A stretch of 64,000 bases of DNA from Oceanospirillum maris DSM 6286 (GTDB taxonomy: Bacteria > Pseudomonadota > Gammaproteobacteria > Pseudomonadales > Halomonadaceae), in NCBI RefSeq assembly GCF_000422865.1, contig NZ_AUGW01000003.1, forward strand, positions 124,001 to 188,000, in the 5' to 3' direction. Numbering within the stretch: position 1 is the stretch's first letter; each line of letters begins with the position of its first letter. Both the position numbers and the translations under genes were made by a program. Below are positions 45,101-48,232 of the stretch, piece by piece. The notes under the pieces were generated by a model. That model ran no database searches, was not told the DNA's origin, and was given only the letters and a program-made list of their open reading frames with translations.

Positions 45101-45964
45101 ACGGATATGAGCAGTATCAGTGAGGATAGTAATACAGACGACACTGATCTAGACGATGACAGCGAGATCGATGAAGAGGTTATCGACAACAATACCGGTG
45201 ATATTGATCTGGACGATGGCAACGAGGTTGATGAAGAGATCATCGACAACAATACCGGCGATACTGATCTGGACGATGGCAGCGAGATCGATGAAGATAT
45301 CATCGACAACAATACCGGTGATACGGACTTGGACGACGGCATCATTGTTGATGACAGCACAGATGTTGCAGACAATACCTCAAATAATCAGTCACTTGCT
45401 AACTTGCTGAGTTTCGCCGAACAGGAAGCTGATCGCTTTGACACCATTACAACGCAAGCTAATAACGTTGAACCTAAAGGTGGAACCTCTCTTCTACTTC
45501 AGCCCTTACAAGCATTATCCGAAAAAGGGCTACTAACTCTTGATCAGCTGAATATGAAAAATATACAGCCTTTGATGGAGTCTAATCAGACATCAGAGTA
45601 TCAGCGCTTTTTATCTCCCGTTGATACTTATATGTTCAACCAACGCTCTTCTATCAACTTGTTTAGCTTTGATCCATCGCCTTCACAGGAAGTCCTTTTA
45701 GGGCAGATTGAAAGCCTCTCAAATCGCTTCTTACCTGACCAAATATTAGAAGACTTGGAGCTGCCTATTCTTGAGATGCTTGACCTTTTTGAAGACGACG
45801 AGGAAAACCTTAATGGCAATAGAGAAGTCGAACCAACATCCAATGACATAAGCCCGCCCGAGCAATCCGACACTGGAACAGAAGTCTCTGTTGAAGAAAA
45901 TTCTAACCTAGACAGTGAGTTGGGTGCTTTATTTATAGATATTGAAACACTAACAGAATCCTAG
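21134..45964 (+). CDS. Giant (8276 aa) LEPR-XLL-type secreted protein with RTX, EF-hand-like loops and beta-helix repeats
   Basis: This one reading frame fills 24.8 kb. The ATG at 21134 follows CGGAG. Residues 1-20 are strongly basic, then comes L-E-P-R-I-M-L-A-G-D at 23-32, which fits the LEPR-XLL motif known from the N-termini of very large bacterial proteins. There is no ordinary Sec signal. Residues about 150-285 resemble autotransporter-associated repeats (G-N-S-P-G). About 435-1360 hold seven diverged beta units. About 1360-3310 form an acidic mid region with EF-hand-like loops (for example D2841-E2852 and D3231-E3242). An RTX block lies at 3390-3481. About 3500-8000 are FHA-like beta-helix repeats, broken by aromatic-rich inserts at 5615-6240 and 6880-7040. 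An acidic 20-residue tandem repeat lies near 8005-8071, then a leucine-rich acidic tail. I saw no cysteine anywhere. It is probably an extracellular adhesin or matrix protein exported by the genes downstream. Its ligand is unknown. Confidence 0.9.
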   Translation: MANRFSNKKTKKNLSRKARFEKLEPRIMLAGDLLLDGIESFNIEPDIISPPENLSDTFSDSPHLETKNLQAPLLSYQPEEILVGDITDKAYWSAEQNSDVLLIESSLSAGAAATAISAQNERNERSDIYLGYADDETVLSGSIYLDSNDSLTGTGQVDGLVTNEGVVAPGNSPGVQIVDAYAQMDTGTLLIEVGGMTPGGTAENIYDGYDQLNVSHHAELDGSLEIRLLNDFDPEVGTEFDILTFGTVSGGFDQIQGLYIGEGKYFSPTLNVDGGVTLVVEQLDFVSELLDSGVTQEQITVGLSAVDQLMGVLDLSVSIADQSAELESQLDSVSSNLDDLMDQLYTLATDTTFTGTVGFSGQVEFQGQYLSGDFALTATVDVDNLSNNEYLLSASNLTGQADAGGIALIMEQGAGQLRVTQDGLAGILSTNLTVSGVDNIDASFTGASLSFNETSSALAFDGKAAVAGQAFRAEGDAALSVHDVFSANGQLVIEKQAGLTPDEDFLLLGAKDLTVSALGSATDQLGLSLSNVDLMLALDEAEGSAGYALEMTGDVELSGEGVGSALLGSLSGLEHLTLQVNTLDRTLNETLTLNGESLALDFGADQTQVSPYFEARNTTLDFGDQGALTGDFRFEFISDGSDSDGNGIADQFDNQLLISGSQISGQLSDGGVAVDLTDGKVALIFNNHFDGLTDSSTDAGWSVVATGNLSLTATSSLELSGTDLNVVFSSSGTAIDDSITLLDGSTLDLSIESGEGFSVTGTVTGTLTDIGSVSGDIELVKTTAGNYSFDASRLELPVIGELIGDLSFDIDPQQDAEGVVTALFGDKVALKGQGINLVVPAGFGNIDIVDASFGLLLKDDPDGEAPLWALTALSNLAVSGISGINNLSGERVAFSYNATGASVDHTFAFSDGSESSLALSADETMALRGALNIDVDGIGHLSGDLSFIQDQKTLTLSDDSTITADRFVISGENSALDIDVINDADFSLEGADFILGRLVNQADDSASWNALSLSADSVALSGLSDIELSGTNFSLTTSQSDQTAAVNWSEQSLSLNTDSGVLGLDLTADQLGDFTASGALTLDMAGSAQVSGDLTLERMLGQSVSLSDNTTISSNLLAFSADNAEIFVGADAGTAEAMGLTLNTGFNAVVGGSSDLQTDSENEDARFFALQASGESLAFNGFGDLSLTAEADQTIDLALNHSNLSDDLVIDFTASDPGVFDLSLSDAGITTSADLEIDAAGLASLSGNYGIQFELVDGVPRFLLAGSDIEAFIGVDAIGGQLTAGELGLIVEATESGVGYALQGQGTITSVGDSPVSLTGTAMLDLNALGRSVDEAFTIDGITRTLSFDTADYVSRIQQSDIDVVLSDVLADSLYSLGDMLNDTMGSLGVSYDDEGNQIANSPLSESLPFIGYSLDDLSNISPLFEMGQYIQHYPHYAVNGGEALPEGDTYPMPTDYSWDATANEGAGALTAQPTVNGLLSYLEDNWVSNIGGAPDNLSINITDEGLSFGYQGTIANSKNLPVDLNDSLNNLGLELDPINVELLTETDVDLAFLTDWNLSDFEFQMKKFDVNMGANVDDLLIDANYGPLGVSIGSAEGEKGQVNINLGAAVTMDASGNLSYQLTEDNTSVVLPVYAEMAGVDLVADDPVRFMLEGQPATVGDWQLTTENLNTLSKFADLSVTQMISMFPDFVDLLEQTSSSDSMITSLPFTDTALSVVLDFAQAFESNIYEAIDFNKINETLTTNSTVAVDAGSSVVTGLYGVGSVAKGGYIQLGGDEGAVYQIKSVSEDGSSVELTEKLEEAYSGAAEITTLNPFKPGLISTIQEYITAINNSGLLPDGVDVSYDPVENRFVVPLSFTETKTLGDLPIGFDFDLPGLELSTDATAEIESDLAGSLNFYIDFDGESHTGNVQLTAGSVQFTDADANFSDAVVGGTLWLGNDAYRVIEWVDAQTVKLVGAIASDFSGEYLLKGSAELGVSDLELEGSVNLDRDDPEVSALLGLLGATAGGAGSDSQIHAGATVKITANNLAGGADLALDDLLSGDLSFDYDASGSAYAKIKGLEVDTGIAGEIDLGDIAQIEVHVLDLFNPATTPTTVYQHPAYPMDVELLVNNGTVANNATVALLPDVNQLLDFNNLSFADIIDAVQLGIDFIQTTLEEQAFYNYEFPLINYSLADVVNFTEELSVALEEINDEPGQSVQSFETLFEEALGVEDDNTQSARDQIFSLALNQGSLDVHLNYSQLFTELFDFSLDFESLADIAGLSDNSDIEGLDLFVDQIGASKLELEAIFDLQIDAGIQITEGTPEIFLYDHTGMESVTSSIDSFGALLFGAGSAVISEPYYATLLTNIQNNTASFSNVSRFSAQVNIASTEDELTDNSLLNAQRQEAIMNLADQLSDDLGFMVDLTVGDQSTSADTSNIDLFAEVSVERQQDVTVASDSFGTHASVGVRIAGSDLELGFDVGPMSLGVEGGSAVIDGDGDISTQDYATMNLMLAQQSTDNNDGRYYVTENLKDNLDASFTGDMGIVLPVRLDVDGLEFTPEEEISISINEEVGDLGDLLLNLAEGTEDTDLLTFEFPALNSLYEQLGGNLSILGIINDPTILVDGIDFALGGLQDVLGDGLASDLPLIGDALASQSEFIEDIRLGLLADLNKYLSSNGGTIGITQDVMYDLFADELGILQDKNGDSIVDRNDISIGWYDVEGTHLGDWVEGGEVLLDADAIQFDMTLGDYIYGYGLDLPLDLDLPGFDMSLDGGFALETYWDLDFGLGLSVTDGFYLVDSGEDELEFNVDVYLDGSPEDFDSDDAFTGEATLLFFKATLTDNNPNDRASGMYGKFTVDVDGGGDGRLTANELMGSNLGKVFASEFAIDTELDLGVTLELDGVEILPTLLADLTIDWDWDLENGAADPEIHLKNLGIEVSSLVTNFLLPISENIASTIEPFEPVIDALQQKIPGLDVLGINNTMDLINVMMQLEGQDPIDWRFVYAAEFMLELPDILNDMSDGGVIMLGDIQNLGRQDVMYVPAVDVAIPEDFRLSMGQIEKDSSGSSASYGSSSEERSGFKTLEYITDISNWFSLLTGGDATLFTYEMPLLKFNASVDVPIVGLKMGPAKFGIMGFGDLEAQADLAFGFDTLGIKNSLVSGNPLDALEGFYVSDFTLPEFSNGSIVSGTGGDEKPEFSIDIDVGIKAAVSAAVVDAGLRGGIEFAADFDMQDIVKSILSKDANGYITDIDYESDGKIRLTEMLTMWSYEDGGVENLFNAEFGADFFADAFVDVYIPLAGWKNVIEKELFREELFSFEYDAPIVKPTLGSVNDGTLTVHAGSKAGDREYFNITDGNEVFYLYGEDGTVGVEFDGWYEEFKNVTNVVVDMGDGDDVLDASRLADVTLNARGGAGNDKIIASQAGGEIYGDAGNDTLSAVLSSTASVKLDGGIGKDRLTGGEGDDHLIGGAGDDRLVANGGNDLLDGGTGTDQLQGGAGDDGYRFEDDFGSDRFSDSEGAIALDFSAITKTMDNTLSRQGFNFVNAEGDELRVRGQVNDITLGSADDQIYVKDFPDWVINITDTGGNDDYRITTGRADSSIAQGTLNIEDDTGSFDEIIIEQTQFTNALNLDLDTIANGREIISYNNGQIERLTVQGKNTSYTETTVNALDGRISVTSTDELSNLGATGLRLIAEEIDFQSAIEADHIIVDSLNTIELDQNLTADDYVDLRTWGDDANIELSGDGDITVNDDWDETDGWVRLQSADGGLINLGDNLITAKEGYLQIRMKDHIGSLEHAVLTDVKEASIFTEKGGEGDTVLIEANDLVLRTESYLSDVENDGFRLQANAGEDRWESQVSWVDTATTEWTSHLQQTRTDFGLEAGQGDVSLTQLSKDAKLTLESGVLAARGDEADITLTVDDIDFFSGPSMVIASGDLIIQAEKSVWNYFLGSAAETFSGIQYGNEAYIENPDGTVKTDHREGMDLSTKDLAALADGFNSVTVGRTDVGNTMTLGDIGYHEIATSTDAKDPDDYLSTFRDTTHLKSDLLDVRGDVQALDNNLEVDARVMSVNAKQLHDPNGLGASGLTAKNILLNIKEQLHVGGWMLADDLIDIQVTASDGTDNSYDAAYGTNSLYTDKGSLIETRNADSAILIDTLGSQEHAGTVEAKGAGASIQLTADGAILLNEGSVVAARDAAATISLSSEDVVAINPGSAISAGIEFTNIDGKPVPSITGAGASIEVNSAYALLVGGSVTSSGDLALNSKGQNYDGAAFGDSTDPSYSPDFAVFNKTAYFENIGLSDADHYLTDHATGYGMLVTGTVTSLKDQGSLVLSSGDDLVVRGNVNALGANSDLTFHSDSSVYLEGFLTSTHSLNVLGGLALPGNPNESNTLNGADQHGSSVYIHETSRIVTSEAGSVISVAGAQDIDLHGALVAGGEIGENGVIWNGGGSDLTITAGEQLLVNTGVLASRDVTLTGGVPGTDDKHTLVDDKQLSLLMTAAGGVTSAGIGADGEGGQVTINAQGDMELMGTVVAGGALYQEFDADSGALLEQSVSWSDETGHLTINNTGQTFVGGTTLNAGGDAVQTGGYLFAKSGAEINGGQSSDGIGTLIQGASDVVVRDADGNITVTGVGDVEVKGRLIAGGDLDQQRDANGRVLGSDVIYDYGHSTIRIEADEQIVIGRDLKAGDSIDLVGGDDPSGQGIILYGSATLETWSENSEINLNAPGDVTIYAPSHVNEIQAQGWREWFTGKVDQDVTLTLQIDKISYTLTADVVIKSEDTQDNELPSDLLADIQTAMEAADWKISDSQLPDEYINGSLYEHFADAQNTASVDPDLAIQTFEGRLNITSAYDFKLLSDSVNADLLGFDTTTEQSSTQKQAIAARAEGSMVNIGSAIGENGKLYIAGKVLAHESINLYSGVSDDGKDIELGATGVLETLDGSIAFDAGVNGELRGDIVAGGTGSDVVLSSGNSLTLIGSITANDEVVISSGADGAEGSTSLSIQSTSKISTSAAGGEIRLHTEHDMSVNGRVGSVGNDLDYLELTSAQGTIMLEQESGRIETDSLLVIDGYNVDLAGVVISQFDTASSDDFEVQINADNELEIHTDVAAQGRVDLTASVMSLFDTQMQATSWQLAAAEINFSQAGYRDDQTVMLGASLQAEDWIRLQSDSLNLGSGSKLMTSADGSEIDLTATNMQLSGSLLAGYTGDDATGDQAQINLSSDDQITMGAANGGIVDGLSVDVGANLKATGDITIDINGDGSLTLEQNRLSQMVAQSLKDDGDAGYQAANIQINSTGDMVLGGYNSAMDTGASVSVNSASQIQIDGITEADTLISLSGGDDADNNISVMLNAHQYQSLNGYLVDDQGWMMNDEGYRVDADGELLDADGELLTEDAEPVSAGDPLQLAGGTLDTASGGQIEIKGTQRVDLNGMIGRPVTVEDTLISRVSELLIEADEIYVSGGVVNTNDEINFNARNINLLGDAIVNARGQSGEVHFNAAENILTMNGYDGKAASWINASQQVDLQGGVVHVAGDITSDEQIFLNAAQQITINGVLTSGKDIDLRAGVDLNDAAALFADTLDVSALSDGLIEITGQGQIVASGSAEVVAGDDVLLASSAELSDEQLDLMRPTITSDAVTIEVITGYQKVATGSISVEEVFWEKTIYERELDPETIVVGNEFQTLDVTLVQDGYYNESTGTKREFFVEGVDYDYDNVVWSATGSTGPSSEAATWGELNDKQKSAVLKELGYKELYEFRFSNPVTERTVNGNPSSSAWTPDWVIDDYITEAKDYGTGEQTEANAESFYNGTYGAESIKSSELAYVSPVVSGWDDKVIYMPEAISEFVTRVVSQGEAVSWEEKVGEYRDHAVVQYDQIKSDYGQTTSTGYEGLEDYGDSSNVSISTEDKDGTTNERWLVSYDRDGEREFAIEDGRQGGSSVSRDYNPDWYTSEVLTTDDATDYIGNSNALNDTGMELAFDINGVRVYSPVGYDSTSASISNSRLTDTTTHVVGIEYDYIERKYTVSSGQYTFSDAINNFGGLLPLDKDLEIRSSAETGVALPTTLEQLNKIAALVPNDVSGSPFPIFSKGWIAYGQLDDSNGTIVAIEYMSNGPQGPSLSSFDVQPGIIYDHDGTDVEDEDYFAISNSGSIDDVKNADKQYVIKEYLPYWKQADVTEAFEDYEYNWVSVWNDVYDTRTNLNYSWVSQATDITEDRANYETTEDEVKVVKEKVITLWRNDPIYEEQISNRSNRIMEDVGSFDYGEFEHDAIAASQVVITAGGDVDISGRISAQTGDGEIVIHSGSDITVEGLLPEGVADDGTTLPAESLLNASQSVQLVADDNVTLANSSKVTVDDGDTEGRSELLIQAGNAATLAGDITVMDRLEVDAGGDVALESDIQAGNRIDIAAGTSGQGNITSNINANLQTTLIGTIEMVAGSISGDIQLEDTAITTQSELRLLADSGSITHTGGQITASDTTLRALNSISALTNTSSLDVDITGIGSLTLDNGLGMTADIRLEDGSVNLVNYGALTLNHASVRSEDTDNNIDLTVYNGGLEQQGVLSTEGDITLNIANGIEYAEAATAIHANQLNVDVSGSGDLNLLLEEVNALTLNAQAVSDAYVDVVSGDLALKDIHLAEGDLFVDTPDALTVGEINLRNAAKDVTLTSGDSITGLSLTAGLQNITADQLNLSAENAISGLTTQINSIVANSVTAGISLINSEDSLDYLTPVTVSDGETPEATLTETINSLRLSNVTAATDINIVSDGSLVADIVQSDSDTGAVTLTSEQGDILIQQMDAAEDLGLSGASLILDAQGVINADGLLDATEQLELRSGRDLLINTDQIFNANQLAFSSGQSLILDGTLKTRGESVSLTAHNQLTTSVDGLVMHVDSTGLADGQNLSQLTVSAPGTHLDVVKVVNEYHGMTYYNDSAEFTEETYPDTRSDYLYDEANQTFYAEYINGMKVWNGFASSLSQAGDKSHNFYLVDETSDTVFSTDGVALTEAELAGLVLISETLMQIDDASVLARLDVRLEQPQTVLNLNLGEQSIDHIAVDFGTSVFFNVEQPEIGQLKIDSEVSQGSLNISTDADLDLDIQGDLAGLSLSGISVETQETAMEGQVEQLVASGVLADYLEKPSLETAIAGQAQISVTGNLTMGDLVVGTELAIQADSINQLEQSLIETTDLSLESTGDLSIGSVTATGDASITAQGNLSQHEDSVLNAAVLNMTTSGADLQTLDVTEFTLNAQGDVFIGDLTATGNVLIDSLMAVSQRTDTSINAQDVSLSGTDITLAGMTATTLSVDADNTVSQLANGALVVTDEISISADGNALLGNAQTLSYSVTSGDAIEMNEGAEVKADVISLSADGDISLASLDASQTLSLHADGDISSSESEMAQIKSLVLDLIAGGDVDLTFNVDEITIEATGEQAAVHLIDEDDLIVRLLTQHSGSLTVETSGDMDIDSAAFTQDIEGNQIKLYSSIGSIALGFVDAGYNNGSFEAYAKEIIEQVVEDDDDDLIANVVALNANTEQTNLEIRAAIQDTYKSLIGEIFGDLTIEGEYSGILDVIVHGDVIIRDSSFDATQGVIQADSSIVFEGDFAYTGSTLELLGQDISFNDDGQLNLIGSDFSAETSGLFDMASGSQITADTGSVTISASKIGLGQVSTSASMTLNSDGVITDNSIDEDANIIAGELTMSGSQIGDTGDADLDIKTDLISDLNALDSVFIELLDETEAERIFVGNQAFISVREGDFILKGQDVIDIAKPWDFSVVGSLDLNVDQGAFVMSNNTGLTTGALALRAYDSMVLDTIQSDLSAQIQSTQGSVTMNDGAQLSAENLFMTAADDVLLGSMEIGSDLMVESTGGGLSMAEGTTLNADNASLTADNDILLSRLFVENTARIESVSGGIKDNLLTSEDANIKADVLYLSALTGIGTLADTDTQGDLNIVTSVLSLYTTEGIANVSSETGFSVGSEGIWALGTEGLILNSAGLISDYTVASGIRGESLPTGSHLIVTYTDAVNTTITDMSSISEDSNTDDTDLDDDSEIDEEVIDNNTGDIDLDDGNEVDEEIIDNNTGDTDLDDGSEIDEDIIDNNTGDTDLDDGIIVDDSTDVADNTSNNQSLANLLSFAEQEADRFDTITTQANNVEPKGGTSLLLQPLQALSEKGLLTLDQLNMKNIQPLMESNQTSEYQRFLSPVDTYMFNQRSSINLFSFDPSPSQEVLLGQIESLSNRFLPDQILEDLELPILEMLDLFEDDEENLNGNREVEPTSNDISPPEQSDTGTEVSVEENSNLDSELGALFIDIETLTES
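22437..25200 (+). repeat. Seven diverged beta-rich units in the N-terminal part of the giant protein
   Basis: Related segments recur near 22437, 22843, 23278, 23767, 24196, 24670 and 25069, spaced 133-163 codons. Each has a pattern like G-(L/I/F)-x-x-(I/L)-x-L-(S/T)-G, followed some 60-70 residues later by G-x-x-S-G-(D/N). They are too diverged at DNA level to look like recent duplications. Confidence 0.6.
31301..31575 (+). repeat. RTX calcium-binding nonapeptide block in the giant protein
   Basis: Eight G-G-x-G-(N/D)-D-type turns are seen (for example GGAGNDKII, GGEGDDHLI, GGAGDDRLV). They form the calcium-binding parallel beta-roll typical of RTX proteins. The block covers residues 3390-3481, in the middle of the protein and not close to the C-terminus. 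Confidence 0.92.
45146..45345 (+). repeat. 60-bp tandem repeat coding for an acidic 20-residue unit
   Basis: Units begin at 45146, 45206, 45266 and 45326 (the last partial). Each encodes D-L-D-D-G-x-E-(I/V)-D-E-x-(I/V)-I-D-N-N-T-G-D-T. DNA identity between units is high, so the copy number is probably variable between strains. Confidence 0.92.
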
Positions 45965-46022
45965 CAATACTAACATTTAATTAATCAACGTCCAAAATGG
46001 GCTATTTCACTGGAGTATGAAA

Positions 46023-46346
46023 ATGAGTAATGAAGAAAAGGCCAAGCAAGAATCACCAGTAATTAAATGGGATGATAAAGACATGCAAACCAGTTATGCC
46101 AACGTAAGTAATGTGGCAGTAACTCAGGACGAAGTAATGATGCTATTTGGTACTAGTCAGGTTTGGAATAATAGTCAAGATGAGATTGACGTCAGCCTGA
46201 GTAACCGTGTGATTATGACTCACTCTGCAGCTAAGCGCTTTTTACTGTTGTTAACCAAAACTTTAAGTGATTACGAAAAAGGGCAGAAGGCAATGCGTGA
46301 AGCCGCTGTTTCTGCTCAGGAACAGTCGAAAGATAGCGTACAGTAA
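46023..46346 (+). CDS. DUF3467 domain protein
   Basis: A 107-residue cytoplasmic protein matching the DUF3467 pattern: Y-A-N-V-S-N-V-A-V-T, then L-F-G-T, V-I-M-T-H-S-A-A-K-R-F-L-L-L-L and L-S-D-Y-E-K. The function of this family is not established. GGAG at 46012-46015 fits the ATG at 46023. The ATG at 46017 is too close to it. It lies 58 bp after the giant gene and before a strong hairpin, so it is probably co-expressed with the giant protein at a similar level. A chaperone or piloting role for the giant substrate is possible but only suggested by position. Confidence 0.85.
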   Translation: MSNEEKAKQESPVIKWDDKDMQTSYANVSNVAVTQDEVMMLFGTSQVWNNSQDEIDVSLSNRVIMTHSAAKRFLLLLTKTLSDYEKGQKAMREAAVSAQEQSKDSVQ

Positions 46347-46360
46347 ATATGTAAATAAGG

Positions 46361-46398
46361 GCCTGAGCCTTATACTTTAGTGTAAGGCTCAGACTATT
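46361..46398 (+). terminator. Terminator or attenuator between DUF3467 and the export genes
   Basis: The 13-bp stem CTGAGCCTTATAC / GTGTAAGGCTCAG has one wobble pair and a 4-nt loop, followed by ACTATTTTTT. If partly read through, it would make the giant protein and DUF3467 more abundant than the exporter components. Confidence 0.8.
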
Positions 46399-46426
46399 TT
46401 TTAAATATTATGAGAGTTATATCTGC

Positions 46427-48229
46427 TTGATTTCCGTTAAAGACATCTCCTTGCTAGATCATCTAAAAACAACCTCTGAGTTGAACGGTGGCGCTCATCT
46501 TTTCTGGCCAGAGTTTTGTGAGCAGATACAGCACTTTTTAGGTGCTGAAAGGTTCTTTGTTTTTGTCCGTAGAGAAGAGAAGCTCAGTCGGGTTGCAGGT
46601 AGCCCAGAATCTGTTGCAGACGAGCACTGGCTTACATTAACCCGCTCTGCATTACAGCATTCAAAGCCAATTCTTCATAAATCTCATGGGTTGAGAGTCG
46701 CTCAAAAAGTTTTAATTCCGGGAGAAGAAACGGAACTCGTTTTAGTTGCTGGATGGCTGGATAGCAAGATTGAGCTAGAAAACGAGAGGCTATTCAAATT
46801 CCGTATTGGCGCACAACTACCAGAACAATATCAGAGAAACCGAGCTCTTTCTCAGGTTAAAACGGATGTATCTCGTTTGGCTCAGGTTCTAGAGTTAGCC
46901 TCGAAACTACAGCACAAGGCTCATTTTTCGGAAGCGGCGCTTGAAAGCTGTAATTTCCTATCAGCAACAATGAACAGCCAAGTCGCTATTGGCTGGCTAG
47001 AACAAGATCAGGTGGTTCTAGCCGCATTAAATCACCAACCCCAACTGGTCACTGGTAGTACATTCTCATCACAACTAGAGCAGGTGATGGCTGAATCATT
47101 TGCTTTTGAGGAAGAGATTTGCCTTCATCGCCAGGATTCAGATAATGAGAAGGCTGAATACCCTGAACACCAAAAATTTCTTCAGCGAAAACCACTGTCC
47201 ACTACCGTTTTGAGTATGCCTGTACAGCTTAAAGACAATACTGTCGGTGTTATCTTTCTTGAAAGAGACTCTACAGCATTTCAGGAAAGTGAGCTTTGGC
47301 TACTCCGTCTATTTGCTGAGCATATTTCCTATCCTTTGAATAGTTTATACCTAGACACGGGAACGCTTAGAGATCGCTGGAAAAGAGTGAAGTCTATTGT
47401 AGTAAGAAAAATAAGAGGTAAAAAAACATCTCGTGATTTGGTTCTTTTTGGCTCTGCTATTTTAATGCTTTTAGCTGTTCTACTATTCCCGCTGAAGTAC
47501 CGAGTCGACGCCAACTTCATCCTCCAAACAGACTCCCTTAAGGTAGTAACAGCACCGTTTGATGGTTATTTAGCGTTATCCAATTTACGCAGTGGTGATG
47601 AGGTTTCTGAGGGGCAAATCGTTGCTGAACTGGATATTCGCGAATTACTACTTGAGCAAGCGGAAGCACTAGCGGATTTACAAAGATTACAGCGTGAGTC
47701 TAAAAAAGCCCGAGCCTCCAGTGCATTAGCCGATATGCAGATAGCATTGGCCCAGGTAGAGCAGGCTCAAAGTCATTTACAAAAAATCCGTTACCGTATT
47801 GAAGGTTCACAGATTAAATCACCATTCAACAGTATTTTAGTTGAAGGTGATCTTGCCCAACTATCTGGCTCACCTATTAGGCAAGGCGAGGTGTTGCTCA
47901 AGCTAGCATCCCTAAGCGATTTCTATCTTGAACTAGAAGCAAATGAACGAGTGATACAAGACCTATCGATTGGAATGACAGCAGATATTCGCTTTGTTAC
48001 TCGTCCAGATGATATTTTCCAAGTGACTCTTGAGAAAATAATTCCTGTGGCGATGCATAAAGAAGGAGCCAATTCCTTCCGAATTCGTGCTTCATTTAAT
48101 GGTTCTGTACCCGATTGGTGGCGTCCCGGCATGAGCGGTCTGGCTAAAGTTGATGCCGGAGAAAGGTCTATATTTTGGTTACTATTCCACAATTTGATCG
48201 ATAGCTTTTACATGAAGTTTTGGTGGTAA
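46427..48229 (+). CDS. GAF-like domain fused to HlyD-type adaptor through one membrane helix
   Basis: A 600-residue protein. The first 330 residues should be cytoplasmic. They include a GAF-like segment at about 155-310 (V-A-I-G-W-L-E-Q-D-Q-V-V-L-A-A ... L-S-M-P-V-Q-L-K-D-N-T-V-G-V-I-F-L-E-R). A single helix at 337-356 (L-V-L-F-G-S-A-I-L-M-L-L-A-V-L-L-F) leads to a periplasmic HlyD/RND-adaptor region at about 365-590, with split lipoyl-like halves around a short coiled coil. The likely start is TTG at 46427, with GAGAG about 10 nt upstream. The next gene starts 4 nt after its stop. It looks like an exporter subunit that senses a cytoplasmic signal. The ligand is unknown. Confidence 0.85.
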   Translation: MISVKDISLLDHLKTTSELNGGAHLFWPEFCEQIQHFLGAERFFVFVRREEKLSRVAGSPESVADEHWLTLTRSALQHSKPILHKSHGLRVAQKVLIPGEETELVLVAGWLDSKIELENERLFKFRIGAQLPEQYQRNRALSQVKTDVSRLAQVLELASKLQHKAHFSEAALESCNFLSATMNSQVAIGWLEQDQVVLAALNHQPQLVTGSTFSSQLEQVMAESFAFEEEICLHRQDSDNEKAEYPEHQKFLQRKPLSTTVLSMPVQLKDNTVGVIFLERDSTAFQESELWLLRLFAEHISYPLNSLYLDTGTLRDRWKRVKSIVVRKIRGKKTSRDLVLFGSAILMLLAVLLFPLKYRVDANFILQTDSLKVVTAPFDGYLALSNLRSGDEVSEGQIVAELDIRELLLEQAEALADLQRLQRESKKARASSALADMQIALAQVEQAQSHLQKIRYRIEGSQIKSPFNSILVEGDLAQLSGSPIRQGEVLLKLASLSDFYLELEANERVIQDLSIGMTADIRFVTRPDDIFQVTLEKIIPVAMHKEGANSFRIRASFNGSVPDWWRPGMSGLAKVDAGERSIFWLLFHNLIDSFYMKFWW

Positions 48230-48232
48230 AGC

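Noticed and set aside
45146-45345. CRISPR-like array
   Set aside because: The repeats are head-to-tail 60-bp coding units without spacers, inside a continuous frame, and no cas gene is near.
22734-45873. Many open frames of 60-190 codons on the minus strand and other frames inside the giant gene
   Set aside because: They follow from the codon bias of the Asp/Ser/Gly-rich repeat protein. They have low-complexity S/R/P/T-rich translations, no ribosome sites and no recognisable domains.
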